From Pseudarthrobacter sp. W1I19 (GTDB lineage Bacteria > Actinomycetota > Actinomycetes > Actinomycetales > Micrococcaceae): a stretch of 64,000 bases of DNA. Every line of letters starts with the position of its first letter. Position 1 is the first letter of the stretch. Below are positions 18,052-25,096 of this stretch, in pieces. The notes beneath the pieces were generated by a model that searched no databases, was not told where the DNA came from, and saw nothing but the letters and a program-made list of their open reading frames with translations. The position numbers and the translations under genes were made by a program. The DNA is taken from positions 1,922,001-1,986,000 of the forward strand of contig NZ_JAUSZR010000001.1 of NCBI RefSeq assembly GCF_030817835.1, given 5' to 3'.

Positions 18052-18288
18052 ATGGCAGGAACGATTATGGGCGGCCGCAAGGCAGCCGCTACGAACAAGG
18101 AGCGCTACGGTGACGGGCTCGACGGCCGGCCGAACTTTTACAGGGTGATCGGGAGCAAGGGCGGCAAAATCTCTCGGGGTGGCGGCTTCGCCATGAACCG
18201 GGACCTGGCCGTAGAAGCCGGCCGTAAAGGCGGCTCCGCCAGTCGGCGGAAGAAGGCTGAGAAACGCGCGGCGGGAGGTGCAGCGTGA
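18052..18288 (+). CDS. Small basic KGG-type protein (copy 2)
   Basis: ATG 18,052; 78 residues. NKERYG, IGSKGGKISRGGGF and GRKGGSASRRKK show the KGG repeats clearly. Paralogue of the gene at 17,892. Highly basic and glycine-rich, probably disordered or DNA/RNA-binding. Confidence 0.65.
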   Translation: MAGTIMGGRKAAATNKERYGDGLDGRPNFYRVIGSKGGKISRGGGFAMNRDLAVEAGRKGGSASRRKKAEKRAAGGAA

Positions 18289-18596
18289 GCGACATCAACG
18301 AGCGCGGCAAAGACGTCGCCAAGCTCTGGGATCATCCAGCAGTTAAACAACTTCCCCTCACCGCCAGGGCCTCGATCGAAGTGGCCCTACACTCCGAATT
18401 CGGCCGCGGCATGGACGCCGGCTTCAAGCAGGGACGCATTAGCGGTCTGCGTAAAGCACGGAACCTGCCACGATTCACCTTCAGGGCCTTGGGCAAACAC
18501 ATCATGGGCTACGTCAGCGTGGCTGCGATTGACGCTGAGTTGGGGAAGCTGGGAGTGGGTCTGCCGCTGCCGGAAGAGGGGGTGATAAATGGATAA
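18285..18596 (+). CDS. Hypothetical prophage protein
   Basis: GTG 18,285 overlaps the upstream stop. 103 residues, mainly helical (WDHPAVKQLPLTARASIEVA), no membrane segment. Overlaps the next gene by eight bases. Confidence 0.65.
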   Translation: MSDINERGKDVAKLWDHPAVKQLPLTARASIEVALHSEFGRGMDAGFKQGRISGLRKARNLPRFTFRALGKHIMGYVSVAAIDAELGKLGVGLPLPEEGVING

Positions 18597-18960
18597 GTTC
18601 GTCACCACCCTCGAAACAGCTAAGAAGCTCAAGGCGGCAGGATTCCCGCAAAACTCTGTCAGCGTATGGGAATGGACAGCGGGTATTCCGGCGGGTGAAC
18701 CCTACTTGGTGCAGCCTGAACTGATGCGCAGATATGGCTTATGGGGTAGCCAGGATGTGAAAGACTATGCCGCCGCCCCCACCGCCCAAGAGATAGCCGA
18801 CCAGTTGCGAGAACACCTGTATCTTGGCTTACATATGCAGGCTAGAGATAACGGCCTCGAAATGATGCTGGAACGAGCTGATGGCAACTTTTCAACTGAC
18901 CCCCTGCCAATGGCCGAAGCCTTCGCCCTGCTTTGGCTGAAATTGCAAAACGACTGCTAG
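18589..18960 (+). CDS. Hypothetical prophage protein, paralogue of 22,149 gene
   Basis: ATG 18,589; 123 residues. Three blocks are shared with the protein at 22,149-22,559: KKLKAAGFPQ near the start, AAPTAQEIAD in the middle, and ALLWLKLQ at the end, with unrelated sequence between. The two clearly derive from one ancestor. Function unknown. Converges with the DUF4062 gene, overlapping it by four bases. Confidence 0.7.
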   Translation: MDKFVTTLETAKKLKAAGFPQNSVSVWEWTAGIPAGEPYLVQPELMRRYGLWGSQDVKDYAAAPTAQEIADQLREHLYLGLHMQARDNGLEMMLERADGNFSTDPLPMAEAFALLWLKLQNDC

Positions 18961-20018
18961 CGGGCAGCGTCGTCGCCCTTACGGATTGCCCTCAGTTTCA
19001 TGAGCGTGTCCTGGCCCAGGCCGGTCAGTGCCCAATAGGTGCTCTTATCGGTCGTCGATCGCTTTTTCACGCCGTGCGTAATAATCCCCAGGGCGAACAA
19101 TTGCACCACGATGTCGTCGAAGCACTCTAGTAGAACTCGGGCTTCTACTGATTTGCCGTAGTCTTTCGGTAGCTCTACTTCGGGTGAATTGAATATAGTA
19201 CTGAGCGCAAAGTTATTTAGGACCTCAATGAGGCCTTCTCGGGTGGCCTCATTTATGAGGAGCGGGCCTACGTCATAAATGATTTCATTCCAGGTTACCT
19301 GCAATTGATAAGACTGTCGCGCTTTAGGTGCAGTGCGCCATGTCTTACCCGCCTCGACGGCAGCTTCGGTGAAATAGAACAAGCTAGCGTGCAGCGTATA
19401 TGGATCGGTGCCAGATGCTAGGTCTTCAGGAACTGCGGCTTGCGATGAAGCCTTGACCTCAAGTCGGAGCTCGCTCACGAGCGCACGGAGCTCAGCCATC
19501 TCGGCCTGGGTTTCTGGCGTCATCGCGTACTGACCACGGACCCAGCCTTCTGCGGGGTATTTCTTCATCGTCATTATGAGGCTGCGGGAGACGGCCGAGC
19601 CCAGTTCTGCGGGCGAACTATACATTTTCACGAGCCTGGATTTCACCTTGGCCGCGAAAGCATCAAGTTCCTTCTGGGCCGTCGGCTGACTCTTGTCGAG
19701 TGGTATCTGCCCAGGATTGGCATGTACAAATCCTAGGACTGGCTTTCCCGTGGAGACGGCGTAGTCATACTCTTTCTCGGTGTAGCTGATGCCGTCCGGC
19801 GCCACGCTCCCGTAGCGGCCGCCCACGATTACGACGTAGTAGTCGCTTTCGTCGATGACCTGCTGTATTAGCGTCCACTGGTCATCGTTCGCTGCGGGGA
19901 ACATCTCCATGCCGGCAGGAAGGCAGTCCATTTCCAGTAACGCCTGAATGACCTCCCGGCGTTCCTCGACGAGGTCCATGTAGGTTGAGCTGATGAAGAC
20001 TTGGTAGCGGCGATCCAT
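18957..20018 (-). CDS. DUF4062 domain protein, candidate anti-phage cargo
   Basis: 353 residues from ATG 20,018, on the strand opposite to its neighbours. The N-terminus YQVFISSTYMDLVEERREVI, followed by GMEMFPAANDDQW, VIDESDYYVVIVGGRYGS and YTEKEYDYAVSTGKPVLGFV, is the DUF4062 domain, a Rossmann-like relative of TIR that is often fused to NTPase or effector modules in bacterial immune proteins. Residues about 165-185 are a helical linker and the C-terminal 160 residues are an unrecognised domain. The promoter region is A+T-rich and apparently leaderless. Isolation and orientation fit a lysogenically expressed moron against competing phages; that role is inference. Confidence 0.8.
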   Translation of the reverse strand: MDRRYQVFISSTYMDLVEERREVIQALLEMDCLPAGMEMFPAANDDQWTLIQQVIDESDYYVVIVGGRYGSVAPDGISYTEKEYDYAVSTGKPVLGFVHANPGQIPLDKSQPTAQKELDAFAAKVKSRLVKMYSSPAELGSAVSRSLIMTMKKYPAEGWVRGQYAMTPETQAEMAELRALVSELRLEVKASSQAAVPEDLASGTDPYTLHASLFYFTEAAVEAGKTWRTAPKARQSYQLQVTWNEIIYDVGPLLINEATREGLIEVLNNFALSTIFNSPEVELPKDYGKSVEARVLLECFDDIVVQLFALGIITHGVKKRSTTDKSTYWALTGLGQDTLMKLRAIRKGDDAAR

Positions 20019-20322
20019 GGATCATGTTTAGCACATAGCTATGACATTGCTTGACCATCAACACTGCCGGGTGTCAAACAGTACTTTTCGGGAAAAATAC
20101 GCCCTGCTTAAAGACCGCGCTGAGAAACCATGTTACGCCACATTTTGTGTAACTTGTGTGATATTCGGGCGTGGCGTCGCACAATATATGGTGGGCGACG
20201 CCGATTGCGACACTGCGAAAGCGGTAGCTGTGGATAAAGGGGTTTACAAATGTATACCCATCATTCATATTAGGGATATGGCCAACGGCCGCACTTTCAA
20301 ACAAAAACAATTCATAGGTTGA

Positions 20323-20562
20323 TAAGGGGGAGGGGCTACGGCGCACGCTAGTTTGAATGGCGCCGCGGTGGGGCTTAGGACATAGCGGCAAACCCCCACT
20401 TCCCGATCCCCCTTACCAGCCTGTGAACCGTCTGATGGCTGATACAGGGTGGTGGGTATGCACCCTCCTACTTGTCGCCCTATACCAGCCATCAGACTAG
20501 TTTGCCGAGTGTAAGCAGTAGTAGGCGCTTACAACCTACTGCTGCTTAGGCTCTATAAGCCT
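20323..20562 (+). ncRNA. Candidate structured RNA or DNA element (four stacked hairpins)
   Basis: The 570-base gap 20,019-20,588 has no convincing gene. Within it TAAGGGGGA (20,323-20,331) pairs with TCCCCCTTA (20,407-20,415) around an inner GTGGGG/CCCCAC stem (20,368-20,373 with 20,394-20,399). Then GTCTGATGGCTG (20,430-20,441) pairs perfectly with CAGCCATCAGAC (20,486-20,497) around GGGTG/CACCC, followed by a 14-pair hairpin (20,512-20,525 with 20,535-20,548, one G-U pair) and AGGCT/AGCCT. It ends 26 bases before the hydrolase start. It could be an RNA, a leader or a replication or partition site. Confidence 0.5.
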
Positions 20563-20588
20563 GGAAACATAAACGGAGAACCTGCTCA

Positions 20589-21076
20589 ATGCAGAAGTTC
20601 AAGTCCGCTTTGCTCGTCGGACTAGCCATCGCCTCATTCGGCACGGCAGCCCGCGCGGAGGCCCCTGGCCCAAAACATTAGCTCCGGTCACAGAATCGAC
20701 TGCGTCCGAGCAGCTGGAGCAAACTCCAAGTCCCGTCCCGACCGTTGAGCCCACATCGGCTCCGATCCCCGCACCTGTACAGACTCCGACTCCCCTCCCA
20801 GCCGGCACTCACACCGACTGGATGACTGCAGCCGGGATAGACCCCGCCAACTTCGGCTATGTCGAATTTATCGTCCAGCACGAGAGCGGTTGGAACCCCA
20901 ACGCCGTGAACCCCAGCAGCGGAGCCTGTGGTCTCGGGCAGCAGCTGCCCTGCGGCAAGTGGGCCGGAGCCTGGAACGATCCCATCGCCGCCCTGGTCGC
21001 GATGAACAGCTACGTCAGCCGATATGGGGGATGGGCGGGAGCCCACGCCTACTGGCTGGCACACGGAAATTACTAA
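20589..21076 (+). CDS. Secreted cell-wall hydrolase (transglycosylase-like), needing a -1 frameshift
   Basis: ATG 20,589 opens a signal peptide (KFKSALLVGLAIASFG, cleavage near ARA-EA) that reaches TAG at 20,679. Just before the stop is CCCAAAA (20,669-20,675) in the slippery phase C CCA AAA. Slipping back one base continues as KTLAPVTES, a Pro/Thr-rich linker of about 45 residues, and a lysozyme-like domain with FIVQHESGWNPNAVNPSSG, ACGLGQQLPCGKW and GGWAGAHAYWLAHG; Glu in HESGW is the expected catalytic residue. Total 162 residues. The same heptamer, one codon and TAG occurs at the tail-chaperone frameshift. A fifth A in the run would give the same protein, so a sequence error remains possible. 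Confidence 0.75.
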
Positions 21077-21091
21077 ACAAGGAACAAAATA

Positions 21092-21259
21092 ATGAGCAAA
21101 GCATTGAGAAACTTCCCCAAGGAGCAGCAACTGGCCGTAGCGAGACGCAGAGCTGCCGGAGAAATCAAAAGTAATGGAGCTAACGCCGCACGCGATTATC
21201 TCCATAAGCACGCAGCCGGGAAACTTTCCGCCCCAGTCTTATCGGAGGGGACGTCATGA
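21092..21259 (+). CDS. Small basic hypothetical protein
   Basis: ATG 21,092 follows AAGGAAC. 55 residues, helical and basic (KEQQLAVARRRAAGEIKSNG), overlapping the next ATG as ATGA. Unknown. Confidence 0.55.
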   Translation: MSKALRNFPKEQQLAVARRRAAGEIKSNGANAARDYLHKHAAGKLSAPVLSEGTS

Positions 21260-21636
21260 AACGCTCCCTCCTGATCTCCGGCTTTATCGCCACGGTCGTC
21301 ACCGCCTTCGCCGCGGCTGGCATGTCATCCGGTGAGCTAGACCTACCCGGCCTGAACCAGCGCATCGACAACATCGACGCCCGCACCACCAACAACGAGC
21401 AGGACATCGTGAAGCTCCAGAAGTCCACGCAGACGGCCCCGGCCGAGCATATAGATGTGCCAGTGGTTCAGACAGCAGCTCCGACTGTGGCCCCTGTGCA
21501 AGCTACGGAAATTTCCGTAGCATCCCCTTCCCCAGCTACTCCGGCTCCTACGCCAGAGCCGACCCCTTGCGTTGCTCCAGTGATATCGAACGCACCAGGC
21601 ATCACCATCACCGTCATCGGTGGAGGCTGCCAGTGA
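21256..21636 (+). CDS. Exported or membrane-anchored Pro-rich protein
   Basis: ATG 21,256; 126 residues. N-terminal signal or anchor (RSLLISGFIATVVTAFAAAG), a short coiled coil (NQRIDNIDARTTNNEQDIVK), then a Pro/Ala/Thr-rich region and a Cys pair at the end. Layout similar to spanin-like or cell-surface phage proteins; follows the secreted hydrolase, so an envelope role is likely. Confidence 0.65.
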   Translation: MKRSLLISGFIATVVTAFAAAGMSSGELDLPGLNQRIDNIDARTTNNEQDIVKLQKSTQTAPAEHIDVPVVQTAAPTVAPVQATEISVASPSPATPAPTPEPTPCVAPVISNAPGITITVIGGGCQ

Positions 21637-21767
21637 GGATTCGATATCGAATGAACCGCTACAGGATCCCCTTATCCTGGTGGCGATACATCCTCTCTAG
21701 CAGCACGCGAGGAAACATCATCATTCGGTTCGGTCCCAGTTGGCATCTTTGGATATTCATCAAATAA
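21633..21767 (+). CDS. Small Arg/Trp-rich ORF
   Basis: GTG 21,633 overlaps the previous stop. 44 residues rich in Arg, Ile and Trp (RIRYRMNRYRIPLSWWRYIL). Possibly membrane-associating. Low certainty. Confidence 0.45.
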   Translation: MRIRYRMNRYRIPLSWWRYILSSSTRGNIIIRFGPSWHLWIFIK

Positions 21768-21781
21768 GCAGGAGCTCACAC

Positions 21782-21955
21782 ATGGGCAGCAAGCGTCGGA
21801 AATTCATCAAGATAGACCAGGTCGAGTCATATGCCACCGTTGGCCGGCTAGGCATCGGAGATCCCATCGTCCTGGTCTGCGGCGACATCGAAGTCACCGT
21901 CACCGTAAACAAGCTCGCGCGCTCTCGCCGATTGCCTGAAGAGGAGGCACGGTAG
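21782..21955 (+). CDS. Small hypothetical prophage protein
   Basis: ATG 21,782 after GCAGGAGC. 57 residues, basic N-terminus (GSKRRKFIKI) then beta-like (DPIVLVCGDIEVTVTVNKL). Unknown. Confidence 0.6.
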   Translation: MGSKRRKFIKIDQVESYATVGRLGIGDPIVLVCGDIEVTVTVNKLARSRRLPEEEAR

Positions 21956-22149
21956 TGAGAAAGCGCTCCGCCTATCTGCCAGGCAACAAGGTACTGCCGG
22001 AAACCAAAGGCGCCTTCACTGAGGCGGCCGAGCAATTGGGCATGACGTCGACGATGATGCGGCTCTTCGCGACAGCGCAGAGGTTCGGCCATATCAAGAC
22101 TTCGCACGGCAAGCTAAGCGAGGTGATTGAGCGGGAGATGAAGCGGTAA
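21955..22149 (+). CDS. Small helix-turn-helix-like protein
   Basis: GTG 21,955 overlaps the previous stop. 64 residues; FTEAAEQLGMTSTMMRLFAT looks like a helix-turn-helix followed by a basic helix. Could be a small regulator; not certain. Confidence 0.55.
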   Translation: MRKRSAYLPGNKVLPETKGAFTEAAEQLGMTSTMMRLFATAQRFGHIKTSHGKLSEVIEREMKR

Positions 22150-22559
22150 TGGAACACCTGGTACCCACCCTCGATACCTGTAAGAAGCTCAAGGCGGCCG
22201 GATTCCCGCAAGAAGTGGTGTACTCCTACGGCAGTCTGCTGAGTGAGGAAATTGGATTGCTCACCAAAGCTGCATATGAAACCTATGTAGGCGTCGACTC
22301 TGACGGCACGGTTGGATGCCAAGAGTGTGAAGGCGAGGACAAAGGGCGTGACCAGCTAGTCGCCGCTCCCACCGCCCAGGAGATAGCCGACCACCTGAAT
22401 GGCGGATCAGCTTTTCAGCTGTACTCACAAGGAGACGAAGAACTCGGCTATAACGGCATGCCAACCTATGCCACTGAATGCGGCGGTGAAGCAGCCATAG
22501 CCACCACCATGGCTGAAGCCCTCGCCCTGCTGTGGCTGAAACTGCAGGAGACGAAGTAG
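22149..22559 (+). CDS. Hypothetical prophage protein, paralogue of 18,589 gene
   Basis: ATG 22,149; 136 residues. Shares KKLKAAGFPQ, AAPTAQEIAD and ALLWLKLQ with the protein at 18,589, with a divergent centre containing CQECEGED. Unknown role. Confidence 0.7.
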   Translation: MEHLVPTLDTCKKLKAAGFPQEVVYSYGSLLSEEIGLLTKAAYETYVGVDSDGTVGCQECEGEDKGRDQLVAAPTAQEIADHLNGGSAFQLYSQGDEELGYNGMPTYATECGGEAAIATTMAEALALLWLKLQETK

Positions 22560-22735
22560 TGGGATTCGAGCCGAACTACGAGCCCATCCAACTCCTACCC
22601 GGCCAGGTGGTCTACAACGACCCGGACGGCTTACTCCAGGCACAAAAAGAGGAGCAGCCGAAGAAGACTGCTCCTCGTAAGCGGAAGCTGGATTCATTGT
22701 CAGATTGGCCAGGCTTCAAGGCGGTGAAACGATGA
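22559..22735 (+). CDS. Small basic hypothetical protein
   Basis: GTG 22,559 overlaps the previous stop. 58 residues with a Lys/Arg-rich second half (EEQPKKTAPRKRKLDSL). End of the plus-strand early cluster. Confidence 0.55.
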   Translation: MGFEPNYEPIQLLPGQVVYNDPDGLLQAQKEEQPKKTAPRKRKLDSLSDWPGFKAVKR

Positions 22736-22769
22736 CCCCGCTCGTGGAGTGGTGGTCAAAAAGGCCGAT

Positions 22770-22937
22770 TTAGCGCCGAGCTGCCCCCGTCACCACAGCA
22801 ATCAGCCCCACCGCAATCAGCACGCAAATCATAGACAGGACGAAGGCCCACACCGGAGTCTGAGAGCTGGCCGCCACGCCTGCTGAAGCAATCAGGCCCA
22901 CAATCAGGCCGACCAGGATTCCACGCCTACGATCCAT
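22770..22937 (-). CDS. Small two-helix membrane protein
   Basis: ATG 22,937 overlaps the stop of the upstream minus-strand gene. 55 residues: basic start (MDRRRG) and two membrane helices (ILVGLIVGLIASAGVAA and VWAFVLSMICVLIAVGLIAV). Possible superinfection-exclusion protein, by analogy of position only. Confidence 0.6.
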   Translation of the reverse strand: MDRRRGILVGLIVGLIASAGVAASSQTPVWAFVLSMICVLIAVGLIAVVTGAARR

Positions 22938-23299
22938 CACGCACACCTCATCGGGAAGCCCCACAAAGAGTTCAGGTAGATTCTCAGTCTATTCGGGCAG
23001 TAGCCGTTTGTAGCGATGTAGAACGCCGCCAAAGTGAGAATGAAGGCGGAGAACGGGCAGACCCAGCCAGCCGTTTGCAGGCAGATAGTCCCGGCCACCG
23101 CCGCCGCATAGCCGGAAGTCACAGCGCCCTGGTCTGTCCGGTCCAGGTCGACATATCCGCCGAGCCACCAGTAGTCGGGATCGAGCCCCCCGACGGAGAC
23201 CGTGGGAACCATTTGAGGAACGGCAGCCTGGGCGATAGCAGCAGAGCCGGCCGTCAGACCCAGGGCGAGTAACACCACCAAAAGTATTTTTTTCACCAT
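22937..23299 (-). CDS. Exported membrane protein
   Basis: ATG 23,299 starts VKKILLVVLLALGLTAGSAA, a signal peptide with likely cleavage after AQA. 120 residues in all; the mature part has three cysteines and a hydrophobic stretch (FSAFILTLAAFYIATNG). Coupled to the two-helix protein downstream. Expressed leftward behind lsr2, which suggests lysogenic expression. Confidence 0.65.
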   Translation of the reverse strand: MVKKILLVVLLALGLTAGSAAIAQAAVPQMVPTVSVGGLDPDYWWLGGYVDLDRTDQGAVTSGYAAAVAGTICLQTAGWVCPFSAFILTLAAFYIATNGYCPNRLRIYLNSLWGFPMRCA

Positions 23300-23337
23300 G
23301 AATTGAGCGTGGCACCGCGGGATATATGAGGGCAAAA

Positions 23338-23389
23338 AAAGAAATCAGGGCTGGAGCCTAAATAAGTTCCAACCCTGATTCTTTATTTT
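23338..23389. terminator. Long bidirectional terminator hairpin
   Basis: AAAGAAATCAGGG pairs with CCCTGATTCTTT with further pairing towards the loop. It is followed by TTATTTT on plus and by a run of T on minus. It separates lsr2 from the exported protein gene. Confidence 0.75.
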
Positions 23390-23409
23390 GAAGCTGGGGA
23401 GTTGCGGTC

Positions 23410-23470
23410 CTAGTCTGATATCAGCCGATACCAGCTAGACGTGCGCACCTTTTTCCTGGCTGGTATCGGC
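23410..23470. repeat. Structured element with palindromes, related to the 20.4 kb element
   Basis: GCCGATACCAGC (23,424-23,435) and GCTGGTATCGGC (23,459-23,470) are a perfect 12-base inverted repeat; between and beside them are the palindromes TGATATCA and GTGCGCAC. CTAGTCTGAT (23,410-23,419) also occurs, inverted, at 20,491-20,500 together with GGCTGGTAT. It ends two bases before the lsr2 stop. Operator, partition site or RNA fold. Confidence 0.5.
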
Positions 23471-23471
23471 C

Positions 23472-23798
23472 TTAGCTCGCGGCCTGGTACTTCTCGATAA
23501 TGTCTTGCTGGATACGGCCACGGGTGTTCACGCTGTAACCGTTTTCGATCGCCCAGAGCCGAACAGCCTTGGTATCAAGGCCGGACCCACTGGACTTGCG
23601 ACCAGCGGGCCGACCGCGGCCACCGGAAGTCTTACGAGCAGCTTGGGTAAAGCGCTGCAGGGCTTCGCGGAGCTCATTGGCATGTTCGTCGTTGAGGTCA
23701 ATCTCGTATTCTGCGTTGTCCAATGAGAAGCGGATCGTTTCGCTGGCTTCCGATCCGTCTATATCGTCCGAAAGAATCACTACTGTCTTTTGTGCCAT
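23472..23798 (-). CDS. lsr2: Lsr2-family xenogeneic silencer
   Basis: 108 residues from ATG 23,798, near the family's usual 110. N-terminal dimerisation domain (KTVVILSDDIDGSEASETIR, YEIDLN), a basic Gly/Arg linker (GGRGRPAGRKSSG) and the C-terminal DNA-binding domain with VRLWAIENGYSVNTRGRI, where RGR is the minor-groove clamp. Lsr2 bridges A+T-rich DNA and silences foreign genes. A copy within a prophage probably silences the prophage itself, as known for CgpS in Corynebacterium. It is transcribed leftward and is the best candidate here for maintaining lysogeny, since no CI-type repressor was seen. Confidence 0.9.
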   Translation of the reverse strand: MAQKTVVILSDDIDGSEASETIRFSLDNAEYEIDLNDEHANELREALQRFTQAARKTSGGRGRPAGRKSSGSGLDTKAVRLWAIENGYSVNTRGRIQQDIIEKYQAAS

Positions 23799-23837
23799 GC
23801 ATAAAAGACTATCACTTGGAGGGCAGCTTAATTACGA

Positions 23838-24524
23838 CTACTTCCTCTGACGAACCTCGGCGGAATCCAAATCGGTCAGCGCTCGAACTGCACCGTTGAC
23901 GATCCTTTTGGAGGGGTGGTCCTTTTTCAATTTCCCGTACTTATCTAGGTCGATGTTCCCAACATCTTCGGCGAGCTTGTTGATGATCTGGGTATCTAGG
24001 TTTGCCGCGGCAATCTTTGTTCTGGACTCGGCAGCTATAACCTGGCTCCCATGCCAACTGTTCTTTATCTCAATCAACTTGGGAATCAGTCGTCCAAAGC
24101 GGGCGAGGACATTGGCTGTGACGTAAGTGACCAGCAGAGTGATCTCAAGGGGACTGTGGAGGGATACGGATTCCACGGTGATTTTCGCTCCGCGTTTCAG
24201 TCCAAATGGAGTCCATTTACCCGCGCCGGCACGGATCGAGTAGGACCCGTGTCCGCGGACCGACGAAGTTATGACCTGTCGGCGTGCGACACCCCGTCCG
24301 CGTAAGCTCCCTGCGGCGCGTCGGGCGGGGTTGGCTGGTACAGGGCGCCCGTTCAGGATTGCGCGGGGGCTGACAAGCAGCTTCACCAGTGAATCTACGT
24401 CCTGTATCCGGGTCGCCAGCTGCACGGGTGTGTAGTCGCGCGATACAAACTTCAGACGCACTTCAATCTCGGTATCCGAAACAGCCGTGGGCGCTAAAGT
24501 AGTGCCGCCAGCAGACTCGCTCAT
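23838..24524 (-). CDS. Hypothetical protein upstream of lsr2
   Basis: ATG 24,524 follows GGGGAGAAC; the frame stays open to 24,569. 228 residues. First half is mixed, with an Arg-rich patch (RRAAGSLRGRGVARR); residues 120-160 contain a hydrophobic stretch (LEITLLVTYVTANVLARFG) that could be a membrane helix; the C-terminal third is helical and charged. Not recognised. Divergent from the terminase genes. Confidence 0.65.
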   Translation of the reverse strand: MSESAGGTTLAPTAVSDTEIEVRLKFVSRDYTPVQLATRIQDVDSLVKLLVSPRAILNGRPVPANPARRAAGSLRGRGVARRQVITSSVRGHGSYSIRAGAGKWTPFGLKRGAKITVESVSLHSPLEITLLVTYVTANVLARFGRLIPKLIEIKNSWHGSQVIAAESRTKIAAANLDTQIINKLAEDVGNIDLDKYGKLKKDHPSKRIVNGAVRALTDLDSAEVRQRK

Positions 24525-24614
24525 GTTCTCCCCGTCCCAATATCTACTTCCGACCACAGTAGTAGTCACGGCAGGGGAATACCGACATCTGAGATGGGGC
24601 GCGTCACGGTCCTA

Positions 24615-24643
24615 TTGCTCTTATTGCACACCGCTCTCATAAT
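24615..24643 (+). promoter_or_regulatory. Predicted late promoter TTGCTC-17-CATAAT
   Basis: TTGCTC (24,615-24,620), 17 bases, CATAAT (24,638-24,643), then nine bases to the terminase small-subunit ATG. Almost leaderless. Member of a recurrent promoter type in this prophage. Confidence 0.7.
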
Positions 24644-24652
24644 CAGGTCACA

Positions 24653-25096
24653 ATGGCCAGACCCACCAAATACACGAAATCCTTGGCGAAGAAGGCGCAA
24701 GCTTATCTAGATAGCTGTGTCGATACTCATGAGGTAGTGCGGTCAGGCAGCCGACTCGCGGTCCGCAAAATCGTCAAGGTTCCCACGGTGGAGGGCTTGG
24801 CCCTAGCTCTCAACATCAGTCGCGACACCGTATACGCCTGGGCCCAGGACAAGACCAGGCCTGAGTTTTCCGACACCTTAGAGAGACTGCAGGCAGTCCA
24901 GGCTGACCGTCTCATCCAAGGTGGTCTCGGCAGTGAATACAAGGACTCCATCGTCAAGCTCATCCTGTCCGCCAAGCATGCCTACATCCCCAAGACGGAA
25001 ACCAGGGAAGTCGACGACTGGGACGATCTAATGAATCGTGCTGAGGAAATAGACGATGCCGACCCTGACACCGAAACAAGCACAGACTCTAACTAG
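24653..25096 (+). CDS. Terminase small subunit
   Basis: 147 residues from ATG 24,653. ARPTKYTKSLAKKAQAYLDS and LALALNISRDTVYAWAQDK show the helix-turn-helix typical of small terminases that recognise phage DNA ends; a highly acidic tail (DDADPDTETSTDS) overlaps the large subunit gene by 41 bases. It starts the packaging module. Confidence 0.85.
   Translation: MARPTKYTKSLAKKAQAYLDSCVDTHEVVRSGSRLAVRKIVKVPTVEGLALALNISRDTVYAWAQDKTRPEFSDTLERLQAVQADRLIQGGLGSEYKDSIVKLILSAKHAYIPKTETREVDDWDDLMNRAEEIDDADPDTETSTDSN

Noticed and set aside
20041..20322. 93-residue plus-strand frame
   Set aside because: No ribosome-binding site, unusual composition and A+T-rich sequence; better read as promoter and spacer of the DUF4062 gene.
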